Notes: generated by a model not told the origin, from the letters alone. Shown: positions 1-8,257, numbered from the stretch's first letter. The stretch is 57,039 nucleotides of DNA from Pirellulaceae bacterium (GCA_024102795.1 JAGFJK010000084.1:1-57039), one strand, 5' to 3'. Translations and numbers: made by a program.

Positions 1-2
1 TC

Positions 3-620
3 AAGCAGTTCGCGCGGCGGACCGGCTTGGGACGAGCGATGCTCGTGCGGCTGGCGGATGCCGATGCGTTTGGTTCGCTGGACCACGACCGCCGCCAGGC
101 GCTCTGGGCCGCGCTGGGACAAGACGCTCGCCCGCGCCCCTTGCCGCTGTTTGACGGTCTGGAAGACGCCGAGCCGCCGCCGGCCAAACTGCCGGAGCTC
201 TCGCCCCAGCAGCAGGTGCTGGCCGATTATCGCGCGGCCGGCTTATCGCTGCGCGGCCATCCGCTGGAGTTTTACCGCCCGCAGTTGGACCAGTTGCGGG
301 TGACTCCCGCGCGGCGCCTGGCGCGGATGCAGCCCAACCGCCAGGTCCGCGTGGCCGGCCTGGTGCTGCTGCGGCAGCGGCCCAGCACGGCCAAGGGGAT
401 CACGTTCGTGACGCTGGAGGATGAAACGGGAACGGCCAACCTGATCGTGCGGCAAACGATCTGGGACCGCTACCAGCAGGTCTGCCGGCACGCGCCCGCC
501 TGGCTGGCGCACGGCAAGCTGGAACGCACCGGGCAGGTGATTCACCTGCTGGTCAACCGGCTGGAGGACCTGTCAGGCCGGCTGGGCGACGTCCGCGGCC
601 GCTCGCGCGATTTCAGGTGA
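3..620 (+). CDS. dnaE2: Error-prone DNA polymerase, C-terminal part (cut by window start)
   Basis: The reading frame is open from the first bases, so this is the last ~205 residues of a longer gene. Visible are the tail of the helix-hairpin region, a linker rich in Pro and acidic residues, the conserved 'GHPLEFYRPQL' segment, and a C-terminal OB-fold stretch ('VRVAGLVLLRQRPSTAKG' then 'FVTLEDETGTANLIV'). This arrangement is characteristic of DnaE2, the SOS-associated translesion polymerase of the C family that works with ImuA and ImuB. Those partners would lie outside the window. A plain replicative DnaE is the alternative, but the short distance from the OB fold to the stop and the HPLEFYR segment fit DnaE2 better. 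No gene follows for about 700 bases. Confidence 0.88.
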   Translation, partial: KQFARRTGLGRAMLVRLADADAFGSLDHDRRQALWAALGQDARPRPLPLFDGLEDAEPPPAKLPELSPQQQVLADYRAAGLSLRGHPLEFYRPQLDQLRVTPARRLARMQPNRQVRVAGLVLLRQRPSTAKGITFVTLEDETGTANLIVRQTIWDRYQQVCRHAPAWLAHGKLERTGQVIHLLVNRLEDLSGRLGDVRGRSRDFR

Positions 621-676
621 GTGAAATGTCTTCCGAGGACATTTTGTCCCGGCTCCGAAAGCCACTCCCCGAAGGC

Positions 677-822
677 GATCGTGCAGCTCTTGAGTTGTCT
701 TGCCGAGGGAATTGGGCGTGACAACCGAGGAAACTCGGACGGCCTCCGCCTCGGCGAGCGCTCCCCCTTGATATCCCTTTGGCTCCCTCCCCGGCTTCCG
801 GGGAGGGTTGGGGAGGGGCCTG
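677..822 (+). repeat. Interspersed ~145-bp repeat, copy 1
   Basis: This segment starts GATCGTGCAGCTCTTGAG and ends in a hairpin, CCCTCCCCGG-CTT-CCGGGGAGGG, followed by TTGGGGAGGGGCCTG. The same sequence with scattered substitutions recurs at 33623-33758, inverted at 33921-34065, and as a partial copy at 34068-34150. It carries no credible coding capacity and occupies an intergenic gap, so it resembles a MITE-like or REP-like element rather than a gene. Confidence 0.75.
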
Positions 823-974
823 CGGCGTTCGAGCGGGACCATTGACCTCTGGGGTCGATTTGGCAGTGGGGTTGATTCGGCAGGATGGGGAGAATGCCGT
901 CTGTTCGCCGCAGGCGTAGCACAACACGCTTGGTGGAACATCGGCGGCGCTTGAGAGAGCTAGAAATCACCGAC

Positions 975-1265
975 GCGCCCGGGAGTCACGGGCTGGAAGC
1001 CCATGCTACGCGCGACGCGCCCGGGAGTCACCGGCTGGAAGCCCATGCTACGCGCGGCGCGCCCGGGGGTCACGGGCTGGAAGCCCATGCTACGGCTGGA
1101 AGCCCATGCAACGCGCGACGCGCCCGGGAGTCACGGGATGGAAGCCCATGCTACGGCTGGAAGCCCATGCTACGCGCGACGCGCCCGGGAGTCACGGGCT
1201 GGAAGCCCATGCTACGGCTGGAAGCCCATGCTACGTGCGTCGCGCCCGGGAGTCATGGGCTGGAA
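975..1265 (+). repeat. Irregular tandem array of hairpin repeats
   Basis: A motif of about 20 bases, GGCTGGAAGCCCATGCTACG, occurs eight times (once with one change). It is interleaved with six copies of a CGCGCCCGGGAGTCACGGG block. The units alternate as 42-base and 61-63-base periods, so some copies are doubled. Most copies contain the hairpin GGGCT-GGA-AGCCC. The array fills the gap between dnaE2 and the SNF2 helicase gene. It can be read through in several frames, but the products are pure repeat translations with no protein character. The flanks (621-676, 823-974, 1266-1339) show nothing else recognisable. Confidence 0.8.
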
Positions 1266-1339
1266 CGGATATTGCCGCACAAATGCCAGAAGCTTATGGT
1301 AACGCATGTTGACCAAAAAAGGAAAGTCGCTTGCGCGTT

Positions 1340-4063
1340 ATGGACAGCCGATTCGAGGCCGCGGGAAACGAAGGCGGGTTGCTGTTTGTCACGCCTTCCG
1401 GCCGCGTTGCCACTCGCGGCGATGCCGCGAGCTTGCCGCTGGAAGCCGCGACCCGAAAGGTGCTCCAGGCGCTGCAAGCATCGCAGGCAGAAGGCCTGCT
1501 GGCCCTGGCCGCGCTGGCGTCCGGCAGCGAGCTTTCCGCTCCGCTGGCTTTCTGGCAAGGCTTCGCCCGGCAGTACCTGACGGCGTTGTGCCAGACGCCC
1601 GAAGTGGCCGGACAGCGGATCGAACCGCTTGAGTCGCCGGACCAGGAGCAGTTGGAACGAACGCTGGCCAGCGTTCCGCCGATGCGGGGCGCCGAGTACC
1701 TGAGTGTCGAGGCGTTGGAGGCGATCTGGCGCGATCTGGACGCCTGGGTTCGGGGCCAGCTATCGCGTTTCGACGATGGCTTGTCGGGGTTCCTCAAGCG
1801 GCACGCGCCCCATTGGCATCAGGTGGGCCGCGTCTGCTTTCATCTGGCCGAGAACAAACGCGACGAGCAGTTTCCGTTCGCGTTCATGGCGACGTACATT
1901 CCGGGACTTTCGGGGCAGGACCGCGCGCGGTATCAGCCGCTCGGCAAGGCGCTGCAGCAATACGCCGGAGCCCAGAACAAGGCGGCGCTGGTGCGGCTGC
2001 TGTCGCCGATCCACCTGGCGTCCGAGAAGAGCAGTTTCATTCGCTCGCTGGTCGAATCCGGCGACATCTTTCACGCGCTGGCCTGGACGCCGGACGAGGC
2101 TCATCGTTTCCTGCTGGAGTCGCCGCTGTACGAGGAGAGCGGCGTGTTGGTCCGCCTGCCCGACTGGTGGCGGAAGCGGCCGCGGGTCCGAGCGGGCCTG
2201 GTCATTGGCCAGCAGTCGAAATCGACCCTCGGAACGGAGGCCATGCTGGATTTCAGCCTGGAGTTTTCCCTGGGCGAACAATCGCTGACCAAACACGAGT
2301 ATCGCCAACTGCTGGCGGGCGCCGATGGTCTGGTGCTGTTCAAGGGCCGCTGGGTGGAAGTGGACCGGCAGAAGCTGGCCGCCGCACTCGACCACTGGCA
2401 ACATATCGAGCAGGCTTCGCGCGACGGGTCCATGTCGTTCGTGGAAGGCATGCGGCTGCTGGCCGGCGCGCCGGCCGACCTGGGCGACGAGGACGCTGGC
2501 GATCGGGAAACGGCCGAATGGTCGTTTGTCCGCCCCGGCGCGTGGCTGGCCGAGACGCTGGAGAAGTTGCGGCATCCGGCGGGCGATTCGCCGGCCAGGT
2601 CCGTCGCCGGCCTTCGGGCGACGCTACGGCCCTACCAGCGGACCGGAGTCGAATGGTTGCGGCTGATGACCGGGCTGGGATTGGGCGCCTGCCTGGCCGA
2701 CGACATGGGGCTCGGCAAGACGGTGCAAGTGCTGGCCCTGCTGCTGCTGCTGAAGCAGGAGCCGAGCGATGGTCGGCCCAGTCTGCTGGTGTTGCCGGCT
2801 TCCTTGCTGGCCAACTGGAAAGCGGAAATCGCCCGCTTCGCCCCGTCGCTGACCGCCGTCTTCGTTCACTCGTCCGAGACCGACGGCACGACCCTGGCCC
2901 GCCTGGCGGACTCGGCGACCAGGTCGCTGCAAGGCGTCGACGTCGTGCTGACCACCTACGGCATGCTGCAGCGGCAACCGTGGTTGACCGAAGTTGACTG
3001 GCGCGTCGTGGTGCTGGACGAGGCGCAGGCGATCAAGAATCCGTCGGCCCGGCAGACTCGCGCGGTCAAGGCGCTGCGAGCGGGTTCCCGCGTCGCGCTG
3101 ACCGGCACTCCCGTGGAAAATCGCCTGTCCGATCTCTGGTCGCTGTTCGACTTTCTCTGCCCCGGGCTGTGCGGATCCGCCAAGACGTTCCAGAATTTTG
3201 TCAAGTTGCTGGCCAATCGGGAGCACGACCAATACGCTCCGCTGCGCAACCTGGTGCGACCCTACATCCTGCGGCGCCTCAAGACCGACAAGTCGATTAT
3301 CGCCGACCTGCCGGACAAGTCCGAAGTCAAGGCGTTCTGCGGGCTGACGAAGCGGCAGGCAGCTCTGTACAAAAAGTCCGTCGACGAACTGGCCGACGCC
3401 GTGGAAGGCAAAGACGGGATCCAGCGCCGCGGGATTGTCCTGGCGTTCCTCATGCGGTTCAAACAGATCTGCAACCATCCCAGCCAGTTCCTGGGCGATC
3501 GGGAATATCAGGAGGCGGACAGCGGCAAGTTCGCCCGTCTGACCGAGATCTGCGACGAGATCGCCTCGCGGCAGGAGAAGGCGCTGGTCTTCACTCAGTT
3601 TCGCGAGATGACCGAGCCACTGCAGTTGCTGTTGTCCAAAGTATTCCAGCAGCCGGGGTTGGTCTTGCACGGCGGCACACCGGTCGGGAAGCGCCAGAAG
3701 CTGGTCGAGCAGTTCCAGCGCGAAGACGGCCCTCCGTTCTTTGTGCTGTCGCTCAAGGCCGGCGGAACCGGTCTGAATCTGACCGCCGCCTCGCACGTGG
3801 TGCACTTCGACCGCTGGTGGAATCCGGCCGTCGAGAACCAGGCGACCGACCGGGCATTCCGGATCGGCCAGGACCGCAACGTGCTGGTCCACAAGTTCGT
3901 CTGCCGCGGTACGATCGAAGAACGTATTGACGAACTGCTGGAGGATAAGCGAACATTAGCCGCGGACCTGCTGGAGGCCGGGCCGGAGAAGCTGCTGACG
4001 GAGATGACGGACGATCAGCTCATGGCGCTGGTTTCGCTGGACATCAACAAGGCGCTGCTCTGA
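1340..4063 (+). CDS. SNF2-family ATP-dependent helicase/translocase with SNF2-associated N-terminal domain
   Basis: This is a 907-residue Swi2/Snf2-type DNA translocase. The N-terminal ~440 residues include the 'P-x-WW' region near residue 270 seen in the bacterial SNF2-associated domain (DUF3670-like). The motor follows: Walker A 'DDMGLGKT' near 453, the DEAQ box ('VVLDEAQAIKNP') near 559, 'LTGTPVENRLSDLWS' as motif III, and the second RecA lobe ending in 'SLKAGGTGLNLTAASHVV', 'WWNPAVENQATDRAFRIGQ' and 'IEERI'. All key motifs are intact. Start choice is uncertain: a TTG at 1331 lies closer to an AAGGAAAG box, while the ATG at 1340 is the more usual codon. The SWIM protein gene follows about 100 bases downstream, which is the typical bacterial pairing. 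The family remodels or strips proteins from DNA; the specific target is unknown. Confidence 0.93.
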   Translation: MDSRFEAAGNEGGLLFVTPSGRVATRGDAASLPLEAATRKVLQALQASQAEGLLALAALASGSELSAPLAFWQGFARQYLTALCQTPEVAGQRIEPLESPDQEQLERTLASVPPMRGAEYLSVEALEAIWRDLDAWVRGQLSRFDDGLSGFLKRHAPHWHQVGRVCFHLAENKRDEQFPFAFMATYIPGLSGQDRARYQPLGKALQQYAGAQNKAALVRLLSPIHLASEKSSFIRSLVESGDIFHALAWTPDEAHRFLLESPLYEESGVLVRLPDWWRKRPRVRAGLVIGQQSKSTLGTEAMLDFSLEFSLGEQSLTKHEYRQLLAGADGLVLFKGRWVEVDRQKLAAALDHWQHIEQASRDGSMSFVEGMRLLAGAPADLGDEDAGDRETAEWSFVRPGAWLAETLEKLRHPAGDSPARSVAGLRATLRPYQRTGVEWLRLMTGLGLGACLADDMGLGKTVQVLALLLLLKQEPSDGRPSLLVLPASLLANWKAEIARFAPSLTAVFVHSSETDGTTLARLADSATRSLQGVDVVLTTYGMLQRQPWLTEVDWRVVVLDEAQAIKNPSARQTRAVKALRAGSRVALTGTPVENRLSDLWSLFDFLCPGLCGSAKTFQNFVKLLANREHDQYAPLRNLVRPYILRRLKTDKSIIADLPDKSEVKAFCGLTKRQAALYKKSVDELADAVEGKDGIQRRGIVLAFLMRFKQICNHPSQFLGDREYQEADSGKFARLTEICDEIASRQEKALVFTQFREMTEPLQLLLSKVFQQPGLVLHGGTPVGKRQKLVEQFQREDGPPFFVLSLKAGGTGLNLTAASHVVHFDRWWNPAVENQATDRAFRIGQDRNVLVHKFVCRGTIEERIDELLEDKRTLAADLLEAGPEKLLTEMTDDQLMALVSLDINKALL

Positions 4064-4165
4064 CCGGGCGAACCGCGGTGCCGCAGTTTTCGGATCGGGC
4101 CAGTCGCCGACGCGTTTGGCAACTTGAAGCGATCAGGGATTACGTTGCAGGTGCAGGGAGTGAAC

Positions 4166-5218
4166 ATGCGATACGACCGCCAGTGGAGACCCTACGTGCC
4201 GGTTGCCCGCCGGCGCCGTGAGGCTCAGTCGAAGATGCGGAACCTGCGAGCCGAAGGCGTCGACATCCAGCCGGTCGAGATCGACGGCCGCAAGATCGCC
4301 AAAACGTTCTGGGGCGAGGCCTGGTGCGATCAGATGGAGTCCCACGGCGATTATTCGAATCGGCTGCCGCGCGGGCGAACCTATGTGCGAAACGGGTCGG
4401 TCTGCCACCTGGCGATCCAGCGGGGGCGGATCGACGCCATGGTCAGCGGTTCCGAGATCTACAAGGTTTCCATCACAATCGACGTGCTGGCCACGGCCCG
4501 GTGGAACCAGGTGAAGCAAAGCTGCCGAGGCCAGATCGGATCGCTGCTGGAACTGCTGCAAGGCCGCATCTCGAGCAGCGTGATGCAGGTGGTGACCGAC
4601 CCGCGCAGCGGTTTGTTCCCGGCGCCTCGCGAGATCCATCTGCGCTGCAACTGTCCCGACTACGCCACGATGTGCAAACACGTCGCTGCCGCGCTGTATG
4701 GCGTGGGAGCTCGGCTGGACCAGCAGCCGGAACTGCTGTTTCTGCTGCGCGGAGTGAACCACCTGGACCTGATCACGGCGCCGGCCGACGAGGTGCTCGC
4801 GCAAACCAGCGGCCGAGGTGGTCGCCGCCGGCAGGTCGCGGCGGGCGATCTGTCGGACGTGTTCGGGATCGAGCTGGACGGCGACCAACCGGCGGAATCG
4901 GTGGAGCCGGCCGCCGCCACTGGACCGGGCGGCCGACCCACGGGACGCAGAAGGTCGACGGCCAAGACCCGGGGCGGGACCAAGGCGGCCATGGTTCCCA
5001 TGAAGAAAGCAGCCAAGAAATCGCGGACGGCCAGGAGCGCCGCTGGCAACGCGGTCCAAACGCCGGGCGCCGATGGCCAGGAGCGGGTCGCCAGAAAGAA
5101 AGCCAGCCTGAGCGTGGCCGCGCCAAAACAGGGGGCCAAGAAGAAACCGGCCTCAAAGCCGGCAACCAAGAAGAAGTCGTCCCAGCCGAAGTCGGCCAGG
5201 CCGAAACGGGCCAGATAG
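4166..5218 (+). CDS. SWIM zinc-finger protein with a Lys/Ala-rich, histone-H1-like tail
   Basis: 350 residues, starting at an ATG preceded by GCAGGGAG with five-base spacing. The SWIM zinc finger is visible at residues 161-172 as C-x-C-x6-C-x-H ('CNCPDYATMCKH'), after a conserved 'TFWGEAWCDQMESHGDYSNRLPRGR' type region near residues 35-60 (partly quoted as TFWGEAWCDQMES and NRLPRGR). SWIM proteins of this kind usually sit beside SNF2 helicases and probably form a complex or bind the same nucleic acid. From about residue 260 the protein becomes a basic low-complexity tail of Lys, Ala, Pro and Arg with repeated KKA/KKP/KSAR words, resembling eukaryotic H1 or bacterial Hc1-like tails, which would give non-specific DNA affinity. 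The zinc-finger part is certain; the role of the tail is inferred. Confidence 0.88.
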   Translation: MRYDRQWRPYVPVARRRREAQSKMRNLRAEGVDIQPVEIDGRKIAKTFWGEAWCDQMESHGDYSNRLPRGRTYVRNGSVCHLAIQRGRIDAMVSGSEIYKVSITIDVLATARWNQVKQSCRGQIGSLLELLQGRISSSVMQVVTDPRSGLFPAPREIHLRCNCPDYATMCKHVAAALYGVGARLDQQPELLFLLRGVNHLDLITAPADEVLAQTSGRGGRRRQVAAGDLSDVFGIELDGDQPAESVEPAAATGPGGRPTGRRRSTAKTRGGTKAAMVPMKKAAKKSRTARSAAGNAVQTPGADGQERVARKKASLSVAAPKQGAKKKPASKPATKKKSSQPKSARPKRAR

Positions 5219-5295
5219 CAACTGGCTCGCGCGAGAACCAAACGAACCCGATACGCCAGTGCGCGCTCGCTGATGCTTCGGGTTCATCAAGACGA

Positions 5296-5332
5296 GGACA
5301 CCCCGGCCGTGCTTGCACGGCGCGTGTCCTTT
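5296..5332 (+). terminator. Nested hairpin followed by short T run
   Basis: An outer stem GGACAC/GTGTCC encloses a second perfect 7-bp stem GCCGTGC-TT-GCACGGC and is followed by CCTTT-type sequence. It lies about 80 bases after the SWIM gene stop and just before the next start codon, as expected for a transcription terminator. The T run is short, so factor-independent action is uncertain. Confidence 0.5.
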
Positions 5333-5347
5333 GACACCTGAGGAACC

Positions 5348-5567
5348 ATGGCCAGGCGAGTCGCCATTCTGACGCTGGTGGGGAATACCAAGGGCGGTTC
5401 GGGACCAGGCCACTCGGCGGTAATCGTGGACAACACCCTCTACTCGTTCGAGAATGCCAGAGACTGGTGTCGGGCGCTGGCATTCTCGCGTGGACCTGAC
5501 AGGCAAGGCGGCGCGACCCTGCTCTGGTTCCGAGCACAGATTCCTGCCCGCATTTGCCGAGCGAAGC
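5348..5567 (+). pseudogene. Possible 5' fragment of an unrecognised gene
   Basis: An ATG with a good upstream box (TGAGGAACC) begins a protein-like stretch, 'MARRVAILTLVGNTKGGSG' then 'GHSAVIVDNTLYSFENA', with the alternating hydrophobic pattern of a real beta-rich domain. After about 38 residues the frame loses protein character and simply runs on antiphase through the next gene. The loss coincides with a perfect 11-bp inverted repeat (GAGAATGCCAG at 5450-5460, its complement at 5477-5487). The most likely reading is a truncated gene remnant; a short real peptide is possible. Confidence 0.3.
5450..5487. repeat. 11-bp perfect inverted repeat
   Basis: GAGAATGCCAG and CTGGCATTCTC are separated by 16 bases. 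They sit at the point where the upstream gene fragment stops looking coding, roughly 80 bases before the AlkB-like start, so they could be a recombination scar or an operator for the following operon. Confidence 0.45.
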
Positions 5568-6680
5568 ATGGTACACGTTATACCCTACGCGCTGCCGTAC
5601 AGCATTCCGGCGACCATGGCGATCGGCTATGCCTTTGGCGGCCTGACCGGGTTCGCCGTCGTCTTCTGGATCTACATCGCCGTGCCCTGGATCGATTCGC
5701 TGCTGGGCCGGCGGCGCGCCTTCGATCTGGGCGAGATCCCGCCGCCGGGGCCCGTCGCCGAACGGCTCTGTCGAGCGCTGCTCTGGCTGTGGGTGCCGAC
5801 CCAGGCGGCGATGCTGTGGGGCGCCTTGCTGGTTGTCGAGCGGCACGATCTGGGACCGCTGAAATGCTGGGCAGTGGCCTGTTCGCTGGGGTTGGCCGGT
5901 GGAGTCATTGGCTTTACCGTGGTCCACGAACTGGCCCACACTCGACACACCGTCGAAGCGATGCTGGCCACCGTGCTGGCGGCCATGTTCGGCTACCCGC
6001 ACTTCTGTATCGAGCACGTGCAGGGCCACCACCGCCGCGTGGCGACGCCGGAAGACCCCGCGACCGCTCGCCTGGGCGAATCGCTGTACGCCTTCGTCAT
6101 TCGTTCCGTGTGCGGCGGCCTGACCCACTCCTGGCAGATCGAGGCCGGACGCTTGCGAGCCAGGGGAAGGGTGGCGTGGAGCGCTGGCAACCGGGTGCTG
6201 CAGGGAATGGCCGCCGTGCTGCTGTTGGTTCTGGCCATCTGGGCAGCATTCGGCTGGCGCGGGGTCGGAGTGTTCGCGGCCCAATGCGTAGTCTCGATCT
6301 TCCTGCTGGAAGCGACGAACTACGTGCAGCATTACGGCCTGCGGCGCCGCGAAGTGGCGCCCGGCAAGTACGAACCCGTCTCGGCCCTTCATTCGTGGAA
6401 CGTCGAGCACCGGCTGACGAACTGGCTGCTGTTCAATCTGGGGCGACATTCGGAGCATCACTGCGAGCCGGCGAGGCCGTACCAGCAATTGAACTGCGCG
6501 GTACCGGGGCCCGTCCTGCCGCTGGGTCTGGCGGGCATGGTCGTGCTGTCGTTCTTTCCGCCGGTGTGGTGGCTGGTGATGGATCGGCGGGTTGCCTACT
6601 GGCGGCGAGAAGGCCGGGAAGGTCCAATCTTTGAGCAGGCGAATCACGAACGTCGCAGCTCGGAGGATTCCAATGAATGA
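5568..6680 (+). CDS. AlkB-like membrane di-iron hydroxylase/desaturase
   Basis: 370-residue integral membrane protein of the fatty-acid-desaturase superfamily, closest in motif layout to alkane 1-monooxygenase. All histidine clusters are present: HELAH starting at H120, EHVQGHH at 149-155, NYVQHYG at 251-257 and RHSEHH with H294, H297 and H298. These ligate the two irons that activate oxygen for terminal hydroxylation or desaturation of an acyl or alkyl chain at the cytoplasmic membrane. The ATG at 5568 was chosen because hydrophobic sequence begins immediately after it. The stop overlaps the start of the next gene, so translation is probably coupled. No rubredoxin or ferredoxin partner is seen nearby. 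The co-transcribed phospholipid-synthesis genes suggest that a membrane-lipid chain, rather than free alkane, is the substrate; that is inference. Confidence 0.82.
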   Translation: MVHVIPYALPYSIPATMAIGYAFGGLTGFAVVFWIYIAVPWIDSLLGRRRAFDLGEIPPPGPVAERLCRALLWLWVPTQAAMLWGALLVVERHDLGPLKCWAVACSLGLAGGVIGFTVVHELAHTRHTVEAMLATVLAAMFGYPHFCIEHVQGHHRRVATPEDPATARLGESLYAFVIRSVCGGLTHSWQIEAGRLRARGRVAWSAGNRVLQGMAAVLLLVLAIWAAFGWRGVGVFAAQCVVSIFLLEATNYVQHYGLRRREVAPGKYEPVSALHSWNVEHRLTNWLLFNLGRHSEHHCEPARPYQQLNCAVPGPVLPLGLAGMVVLSFFPPVWWLVMDRRVAYWRREGREGPIFEQANHERRSSEDSNE

Positions 6681-6819
6681 TCATGACGACGATCCCGGTC
6701 GTCGCGACAGAAGGGGATGGAATAATGCCGCCAAGGCCATTCTGATCGTGCTGGGACTGATGCTGCTGGGTTGCGTCATTTTCATCGGCGGCTGCTTTGG
6801 CATGATCATGCTGGATTGA
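6673..6819 (+). CDS. 48-residue single-span membrane protein
   Basis: It starts at the ATG inside ATGAATGA, overlapping the end of the AlkB-like gene, with GGAGG six bases upstream (6661-6666 region). The first ~22 residues are acidic/basic and soluble ('MNDHDDDPGRRDRRGW'). The rest is one hydrophobic helix with two Cys and a Gly-rich end ('GCVIFIGGCFG'). No family was recognised. Its position inside a tightly packed operon suggests a small subunit or stabiliser of one of the membrane enzymes on either side. Confidence 0.7.
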   Translation: MNDHDDDPGRRDRRGWNNAAKAILIVLGLMLLGCVIFIGGCFGMIMLD

Positions 6820-6827
6820 GTGGGGCG

Positions 6828-7430
6828 ATGCCTGGCGGACTCCCCTGGGTACTGACGGCCATCCGGCTGGCGTTGGCGCTGGCTGTGGTCGGCCTGGCGG
6901 CATCTGCCGTGCCTCGTCCCTGGTTCGTCCTTCCGCTGGCATCCGCTCTGTGGCTGGACATTGCCGACGGCGTGTTGGCGCGGCGTTTCGGCGTGGATTC
7001 GCCGGCGTTCCGCCGCTTTGATTCCCTGTGCGACGTGGTGTTCTTCCTGGCGGTGCTGGCGTGCATCGGATGGGTGGAGCCCGACATATTCCGGCAATAC
7101 TCGTGGGCTTTCGCGGCGCTGGTATGCTGTGAGTGCGTTTGTCAGGCGCTGAGCGTGGCGCGGTTCGGCTGTACCACCAGCACGCACAGTTGGTGCTGCA
7201 AGGCCTGGGCGCTGCTGTTGTTTTTCGCGTCCGCGCGCGTGCTGGTGAAGGGGGAAGCGGGCTGGCCCCTGCACCTGGCACTGGCGGCGGGCGCTGTGGC
7301 ATACGCCGACGTGTGGCTGATCCTGCTGATGTCCCGCCGAGTTCCGGTGGACGTTCCCACTTCCTGGCACGCCTGGCAGATCGCTCGTTCCGCGGCCGCC
7401 AGTTCGTCGAAGGCCGATCGTGTCTCCTGA
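6828..7430 (+). CDS. CDP-alcohol phosphatidyltransferase family protein
   Basis: 200 residues with several membrane helices. The family signature is visible as 'DIADGVLAR', eight residues, then 'FRRFDSLCD', which supplies the four catalytic aspartates of the D-x2-D-G-x2-A-R-x8-G-x3-D-x3-D motif. The glycine of that motif is replaced by Phe, which is unusual. The family transfers a phospho-alcohol from CDP-alcohol to a second alcohol (phosphatidylglycerophosphate, inositol-phosphate and related lipids); the substrates cannot be read from sequence. The ATG at 6828 lies nine bases after the preceding stop with a GAGTGGGG box, and the gene end overlaps the next start by 11 bases. Six Cys cluster near residues 96-125. 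Confidence 0.8.
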   Translation: MPGGLPWVLTAIRLALALAVVGLAASAVPRPWFVLPLASALWLDIADGVLARRFGVDSPAFRRFDSLCDVVFFLAVLACIGWVEPDIFRQYSWAFAALVCCECVCQALSVARFGCTTSTHSWCCKAWALLLFFASARVLVKGEAGWPLHLALAAGAVAYADVWLILLMSRRVPVDVPTSWHAWQIARSAAASSSKADRVS

Positions 7431-8199
7431 AGCGCTGTCCGATGCCGCCGGCACCTACGCGAGCGAACTGGCCGCTCGGATCGAGTGGTCGCGGGTCGCC
7501 TCGTTCTGCGTTTTGACCGCGGCAGTCTGGTGGATCGCCGGGTATCTCAAGCGCCGGCACGTGCTGGCAACTGGCGACGCGCGGAAGCTGAATCACATCG
7601 TGACGCTGGTGGGAGGCGCGCTCTGGTTCGGCTGGCTGCCGGAGCAGCAGGCTCGTGCCAGCATGCTGCTGGCGGCGGCCCTGCTGTTCGCGTTGCTGGT
7701 GGCCAGTGGCTGGTTTCCCGGCTGGGGGCCGCTGGCCAATGTGTACCTCGGGTACGCGCGGGAAAGCGACGGCCGGCAGCAGCGGTTTCACGTCTGGAGC
7801 GCGTGGCTGCTGGGCGTGTACGGTCTGGCGCTAATCGACGGCCTGTGTCGCGACATGGTGATCACGCGGACGGCGGCCTTGATCCTGGGCATTGGAGACG
7901 GGCTGGCCGAACCCGTGGGCCGCCGCTTTGGCCGACTAAAGTACCCGGCGCCACGGCTTCCCGGCGCCTTGCCAAACTGGCGAACTGTCGAAGGAAGCCT
8001 GACCGTATTTGTTGGCACCTGGCTGGTGACCTGCCTGGCCTTCGGCGTTCAACTGCCATGGGGCGACCTGTTCTGGCTGTCCACGTGTGTTGCAGTTCTG
8101 ACGGTGCTGGCCGAATCGCTGTCGCCGCACGGCACCGACAACTTCACCATTCCCGTGGTGGCGGGCCTGACCATCTATTATCATCCCGCGTACGCCTGA
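7420..8199 (+). CDS. Phytol/dolichol-kinase-like (CDP-diglyceride synthetase-related) membrane protein
   Basis: 259 residues, very hydrophobic, starting at GTG 7420 inside the end of the preceding gene. It shows the signature of the polyprenol/phytol kinase group: 'DARKLNHI' near residue 52, 'GIGDGLAEPVGRRFG' near 155, and the near-terminal 'ESLSPHGTDNFTIP' segment. Members phosphorylate isoprenoid or long-chain alcohols using CTP at the membrane; phosphatidate cytidylyltransferases are relatives. Coupled to a CDP-alcohol phosphatidyltransferase and an AlkB-like hydroxylase, it would fit a pathway that activates a lipid alcohol and builds it into a membrane lipid. The substrate is unknown. 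Confidence 0.75.
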   Translation: MSPEALSDAAGTYASELAARIEWSRVASFCVLTAAVWWIAGYLKRRHVLATGDARKLNHIVTLVGGALWFGWLPEQQARASMLLAAALLFALLVASGWFPGWGPLANVYLGYARESDGRQQRFHVWSAWLLGVYGLALIDGLCRDMVITRTAALILGIGDGLAEPVGRRFGRLKYPAPRLPGALPNWRTVEGSLTVFVGTWLVTCLAFGVQLPWGDLFWLSTCVAVLTVLAESLSPHGTDNFTIPVVAGLTIYYHPAYA

Positions 8200-8257
8200 C
8201 CCGGCCCTGGGCGATCCGTTGCGAGGCTATGCACCCACCGGAGCGAATCGTACGATC

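Noticed and set aside
975..1265. CRISPR array or repeat-protein gene
   Set aside because: Intervals between repeats are themselves repeated, not unique; translations in all frames are repeat artefacts without a start signal.
4773..6647. 624-residue minus-strand frame over the SWIM and AlkB-like genes
   Set aside because: Spans two convincing plus-strand genes and their terminator; composition is Pro/Arg/Gln-rich without motifs.
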